In this document: one piece after another, positions 45,801 through 47,789 of the stretch | Position numbering within the stretch: the stretch's first letter is position 1 | How the letters are laid out: each line of letters opens with the position of its first letter | Assembly: GCA_005882215.1 (NCBI GenBank) | Contig: VBCK01000119.1 | Span: 1-47,789, forward strand | From: Betaproteobacteria bacterium | Lineage (GTDB): Bacteria; Pseudomonadota; Gammaproteobacteria; Burkholderiales; Burkholderiaceae_F | DNA: 47,789 nucleotides | Direction of reading: 5' to 3' | The notes under the pieces: model-generated | Seen by the model: the letters and a program-made list of their open reading frames with translations, nothing else | The model's database searches: none | What the model was told of the DNA's origin: nothing | Translations under genes and position numbers: made by a program

Positions 45801-46206
45801 CAGTGGCGAACGAATGATCGCCGACCCCGCGGTGCGGTCGGGGCGTGTGGTTTTCGTGACGCTGGAGCCCAATACGGCCACCTGCAGCTACGGCGGCAGC
45901 GGCTGGGTGATGGACCTGGACGTCACAACTGGAAATCGATTGAATCAGGTGACTTTCGACACCAACAACGACTCGAACCTGACCAGCGCCGACATGCCGA
46001 CGTTCGGCGGCGGCGCCTCCAACACCAGCGGCCAGAAGATCACTTCGATTCCGGCCGACCCGGGCTTCATGCGGATGCCCGCGGTCCCCGGCCAGTCTCC
46101 GACCGAAAAGAAATACATCAACACCTCGTCGGGCACGATCGCTGCGCCCACCGAGACGGCAGGCGGCCTGATCAATCGCCGTGTTTCCTGGGAGCAACTG
46201 CAATGA
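42826..46206 (+). CDS. pilY1: Type IV pilus tip adhesin PilY1
   Basis: A 1126-residue exported protein. The signal peptide covers about residues 1-22. A von Willebrand A-like region has the metal-site motif VVYDNSESMDG (about residues 46-56), later NFVLLATDGNPT. The C-terminal PilY1 beta-propeller shows FRSRPTSVLGDLVDSAPYYV, YVGGNDGMLHAFAASDGHEA, GGLRAGGQGVYALDVTDPSS and an EF-hand-like calcium loop DTDGNGTAD (residues 830-838) in IAIDTDGNGTADVVYAGDLL. PilY1 sits at the pilus tip with the minor pilins and acts in adhesion and surface sensing in other bacteria. The stop overlaps the next ATG. Confidence 0.95.
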   Translation: MKRRIAVPLFCAAALAPVLAEGAGLPGYLNLAQYPLFLSGNVTPNVLVVYDNSESMDGTMAGKVIAGNDPTTRGNIARSVITSTIASYRSSFNWGLASFQHDGDGGSTPNGTLYNTFAYYFGDSSTPPSATAMVFTNDCVNGISQSNAGARCIANPQPSNGYSYITYAASGDDPDINDVLYYGGNFTSLWGVGINGTTSYNVYSGRNSTSNATSWSSSDFNTSGCGICGTWGFTPTDAGFLPSTPPYPRQFWIPRAWGYLNNPTGAARIWETVQTDSTSHYNRMMSLLAPETSASGRGEIKNASVFTPLAGSVKTAGQYFGGSNGNTSPITVSCQKNFVLLATDGNPTAQLNGNMYPTAQMVNTYNSTTGTWTFSQAAQDVFSQITNLRSTTFSANSYDVQTYVVGLGDTVQNPGSVAVLNQFAQLGGTGSAYLATDSSSLTAAFATISTDIVNKIASDSAVALNTGSWSSGVDLYQARFSSGVWTGQLLAYPINSSGQLGSQLWDSGQMVNGQDWSTGRQILTYKTSAAAGAHGIAFRWPANPSSPTAAELDPSQITALNTGPTGSADGYGALRLQYLRGQRTNEQANCSSCTPSFRSRPTSVLGDLVDSAPYYVAGPPYGYPDTMEASAYSAFVATYASRSPMIYVGGNDGMLHAFAASDGHEALAYVPASVVSNLTQLTGPTYVHRFYVDGPPTVGDVFYGGQWHTLLAGGLRAGGQGVYALDVTDPSSFAEGNAAGIVRWEFSDANDADLGYTFGQPLIVKTNNGHWSVIVSSGYDNTQADSHASTSGDAFLFVLDAQTGAVTAKIATHSGTVTSPNGLSGAIAIDTDGNGTADVVYAGDLLGNLWKFDLSSTSPSAWGVAYGGSNAAPLFTDPNHQPITSRPEVTRFPGGGYLVLFGSGRYIDVSDTTTTNTQTFYGIRDNGAPVTGTSTLVKQSVLGTATGADGNTYRITSHVVGPVTLDTARTGDNTVPTTTYNGMNGWYMTLPDSGERMIADPAVRSGRVVFVTLEPNTATCSYGGSGWVMDLDVTTGNRLNQVTFDTNNDSNLTSADMPTFGGGASNTSGQKITSIPADPGFMRMPAVPGQSPTEKKYINTSSGTIAAPTETAGGLINRRVSWEQLQ

Positions 46207-46571
46207 AGGCTTGGGCATTGGCGGTCATGCTGTCATCGGCGATGCTGGTAAGCGGAGCCCGGGCGGTTCAGGTCGTCGGCGGCCCGACGCCCCAGAACCA
46301 GCGGCCGACGGTCGAGATGCAATCGCCCAGTACGATGCGCGACGAAAGCAACGCGCTGGGCACCGGCGTGATCGACGACGTCGATGTGGCCGCCGGCCGC
46401 ATCGTGATCCAGGGGGTGCCGCTGCTATTGGATCCGGCGGCGGTCCAGGTCTTCAGTGCGCGGGGCACGGCGCTTTCGCCGTCCGTGTTGCAGAAGCACC
46501 AGAGCGTGCGCTTCCTGCTGGATCGAACGGATTCGAAGCACCCGGCGATACGGGTCATCTACCTGAAGTGA
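46203..46571 (+). CDS. Small exported protein after pilY1, PilY2-like by position
   Basis: A 122-residue protein with a signal peptide (MKAWALAVMLSSAMLVSGAR, cleavage near ARA). The mature part has a short beta pattern: TGVIDDVDVAAGRIVIQGVP, LLLDPAAVQVFSARG, HQSVRFLLDRTD and IRVIYLK. It occupies the place of pilY2 in the Pseudomonas pilVWXY1Y2E cluster and is similar in size, but I see no sequence motif that proves homology. It overlaps pilY1 by 4 bases (ATGA), so coexpression is likely. A pilus biogenesis role is inference. Confidence 0.75.
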   Translation: MKAWALAVMLSSAMLVSGARAVQVVGGPTPQNQRPTVEMQSPSTMRDESNALGTGVIDDVDVAAGRIVIQGVPLLLDPAAVQVFSARGTALSPSVLQKHQSVRFLLDRTDSKHPAIRVIYLK

Positions 46572-46616
46572 CGTGGTGCCGCGCCGCGGCGGGTTCATGA
46601 CGGACAGGGTAAACCG

Positions 46617-47021
46617 ATGCGCATCCATCAGAGCGGCTTGACACTGATCGAACTGATCGTCGTGATGGTGATCGTTGCGATCCTGGCGGTGGTCGCGATC
46701 CCGAGCTACCTGAACTCGGTCCAGAAATCCAGGCGGACCGACGCCAAGACCGCGCTCACCGCGTCGGCGCAGGCGATGGAACGATGGTTCACCCAGAGCA
46801 ACACCTACGCCAACGTATCGGTGGGCGGCAACGGCGTTTATAGCGTCTCCGACAACGGCTACTACACGATCAGCTTCGGCGCGGGCGGCGCCACGAATAC
46901 GAACGCAAGCGGTTACCAGCTGATCGCCACGCCAACGGGACCGCAGGCGGCCGATCCATGCGGCGCCTTCACGCTGGACCAGGCCGACAACCGGGGCGCA
47001 GCGACCACCGGCTGCTGGTGA
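46617..47021 (+). CDS. pilE: Type IV minor pilin PilE
   Basis: A 134-residue prepilin with the very short leader MRIHQSG and LTLIELIVVMVIVAILAVVA IPSYLNSVQKSRRTDAKTAL, the PilE-type minor pilin pattern, with Glu at +5. Two cysteines near the C-terminus (ADPCGAFTLDQADNRGAATTGCW) would form the usual disulphide-bounded loop. It closes the fimT-pilE operon and lies 41 bases before the RNase P RNA. Confidence 0.93.
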   Translation: MRIHQSGLTLIELIVVMVIVAILAVVAIPSYLNSVQKSRRTDAKTALTASAQAMERWFTQSNTYANVSVGGNGVYSVSDNGYYTISFGAGGATNTNASGYQLIATPTGPQAADPCGAFTLDQADNRGAATTGCW

Positions 47022-47046
47022 ACGACGCGCGCCGCGCGGCCGATCC

Positions 47047-47055
47047 TGCTAGAGT
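47047..47055 (+). promoter_or_regulatory. Extended -10 candidate for rnpB
   Basis: TGC followed by TAGAGT gives an extended -10, seven bases before the predicted RNA 5' end. No -35 hexamer stands out at 17 bases upstream. Confidence 0.4.
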
Positions 47056-47062
47056 GCCGCAG

Positions 47063-47388
47063 CAAAGCCCGCCGGGCGGTCGCTGGCAGGTTCGCCTGCG
47101 AGAGGAACGTCCGGACTCCACAGAGCGGCGTAGCAGGTAACACCTGTCCACCGTGAGGTGAGGATCAGAGCAACAGAGACGAGTCGCCCTGCCAAGCGCG
47201 TACGCGCTAAGCAGGGCGGGTGAAACGGGCAATCTCTACGCGGAGCAACACCGAATAGGCAGCCGACGATCCGACTCGGGGAGGCTGCGGGTAGGTGGCT
47301 TGAGCCGGCGCGCGAGCGCCGGCCTAGAGGAATGACCGCCACGGCACGGCGACGTGCTGCACAGAATCCGGCGTACAGGCGGGCTTTG
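47063..47388 (+). ncRNA. rnpB: RNase P RNA (bacterial type A)
   Basis: The catalytic RNA of RNase P, which matures tRNA 5' ends. The conserved core is readable: GAGGAACGTCCGGACTCCAC (5' strand of P4 region), then CAGAGCGGCGTAGCAGGTAA, GGGTGAAACGGGCAATCTC, GGAGCAACACCGAATAGGCA, GGGTAGGTGGCTTGAGCCGG and CCTAGAGGAATGACCGCC with ACAGAATCCGGC near the 3' end. Terminal helix P1 is an 11-bp perfect match: CAAAGCCCGCC at 47063-47073 with GGCGGGCTTTG at 47378-47388. The first core segment has AACG where AAAG is usual. Length of about 326 bases is normal for the type. Confidence 0.95.
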
Positions 47389-47432
47389 CTTTTGTCCGGG
47401 GTTTTACTCCGCACATGACCCCACAGTCTCTG

Positions 47433-47478
47433 GAAACCCAGTATTGGCGCGGGTTTCTGAGAGGTCGCGCGTTTCTGA
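47433..47478 (+). repeat. Inverted and direct repeat cluster downstream of rnpB
   Basis: GAAACCC (47433-47439) is inverted as GGGTTTC (47451-47457), and GTTTCTGA occurs at 47453-47460 and again at 47471-47478, 18 bases apart. The stretch between rnpB and the antitoxin gene (220 bases) holds no gene I can support; it is less GC-rich than its surroundings. Confidence 0.5.
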
Positions 47479-47543
47479 AAATTTTCTCACCGACCATTTG
47501 TCGCCCGGCTGGCAAGGGTGCATTGGACCTTGGTGCTCTCTGC

Positions 47544-47565
47544 GTGGCGCAGTGGCTTGCGCCAC
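47544..47565 (+). promoter_or_regulatory. Palindromic operator candidate of the antitoxin gene
   Basis: GTGGCGCA and TGCGCCAC are perfect 8-base inverted arms separated by 6 bases. The right arm overlaps the -35 box of the promoter that follows, the usual place for autorepression by AbrB-type antitoxins. Confidence 0.65.
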
Positions 47566-47585
47566 TGGGCACGCCGCATTACAAT
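47557..47585 (+). promoter_or_regulatory. Sigma-70 promoter of the antitoxin gene
   Basis: TTGCGC (47557-47562), a 17-base spacer and TACAAT (47580-47585) form a good housekeeping promoter 23 bases upstream of the ATG at 47609. Confidence 0.75.
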
Positions 47586-47608
47586 AAGAGAAAAGGTAAG
47601 GAACCAGC

Positions 47609-47789
47609 ATGGCCGAATCCACCATTACCGCCAAAGGGCAGACCACCGTCCCGGCCGAGGTGCGAGCGCGCATCAAAGCGGCTCCTGGCACCCGGCTGGT
47701 TTGGACCGTAATGCCGGACGGCACCGTCATCGTGCGTGCGAAGACGAAGTCGATTTTGAAGCTCGCTGGGGCGTTGAAAGCCCCCAAAG
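47609..47789 (+). CDS. AbrB/SpoVT-type antitoxin, 3' end cut by the window
   Basis: The first 60 residues of a small DNA-binding protein of the AbrB/MazE swapped-hairpin fold: ESTITAKGQTTVPAEVRARI, then GTRLVWTVMPDGTVIVRAK. This ITAKGQTTVP form is typical of antitoxins of the VapB or PrlF type, whose partner toxin gene usually follows directly; that gene would be outside the window. A ribosome binding site (AAGGTAAGGA) precedes the ATG. A promoter and a palindrome overlapping its -35 box suggest autoregulation. A stand-alone AbrB-like regulator is the alternative. Confidence 0.85.
   Translation, partial: MAESTITAKGQTTVPAEVRARIKAAPGTRLVWTVMPDGTVIVRAKTKSILKLAGALKAPK

Noticed and set aside
47433-47478. 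CRISPR-like repeats near the right end
   Set aside because: Only two 8-base copies and one short inverted pair, with no repeat-spacer periodicity.

Overview
The window is a GC-rich motility and surface-behaviour locus of a Gram-negative bacterium. The gene order flhA-flhF-flhG-fliA, the divergent flgA / flgM-flgN block opposite flgBCDEFGHIJKL, a CheD-containing chemotaxis operon and the minor-pilin order fimT-pilV-pilW-pilX-pilY1 all point to a betaproteobacterium of Burkholderiales type. I cannot name a genus from the sequence. Almost all of the DNA is coding, and many genes overlap by 1 to 29 bases.

Layout. Positions 1 to about 210 hold an inverted internal piece of flhB fused to an flhA that lacks its first membrane segment; this looks like a chimeric contig end. 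Next come flhF, a degenerate flhG and fliA (to 5591), then a secreted Cache-domain protein and a methyl-accepting chemotaxis protein (5816-8072). On the minus strand lie flgN, flgM and flgA (8184-9719). On the plus strand lies the complete rod, hook and ring operon flgB to flgL (9866-20482). Positions 20546-33487 interrupt the flagellar set with a signalling block. It holds a kinase with about nine PAS domains and its ANTAR response regulator, a minus-strand membrane histidine kinase, a translationally coupled trio (HAMP-GAF sensor, REC-GGDEF-EAL, GGDEF), and a minus-strand REC-HisKA_3 kinase with a NarL-type regulator. The chemotaxis operon follows (33673-39900): a small CheZ-like protein, cheY, cheA, cheW, cheR, cheD, cheB. 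Type IV pilus minor pilins and the pilY1 adhesin occupy 40121-47021. The RNase P RNA gene lies at 47063-47388, and the window ends inside an AbrB-type antitoxin gene with a clear promoter and palindromic operator.

How it works together. FliA (sigma-28) and its antagonist FlgM are both encoded here. Three sites with strict sigma-28 architecture (-35 octamer, 11-base spacer, GCCGA-type -10) are visible upstream of flgM, flgA and flgK, so late-class control can be read directly. The chemotaxis operon encodes the full excitation and adaptation set but no standard CheZ; a 134-residue protein with a CheZ-like DxxxQ motif is the candidate phosphatase. The signalling block can make and break cyclic di-GMP and sits exactly between the flagellar and chemotaxis genes, with type IV pilus genes next door. 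This is the arrangement expected of a swim-versus-attach decision module, though that role is inference.

Absent from the window: flagellin (fliC), motAB and a master regulator such as flhDC. No transposase, CRISPR array or tRNA was recognised. All calls rest on reading the sequence and on family knowledge; no database search was possible.
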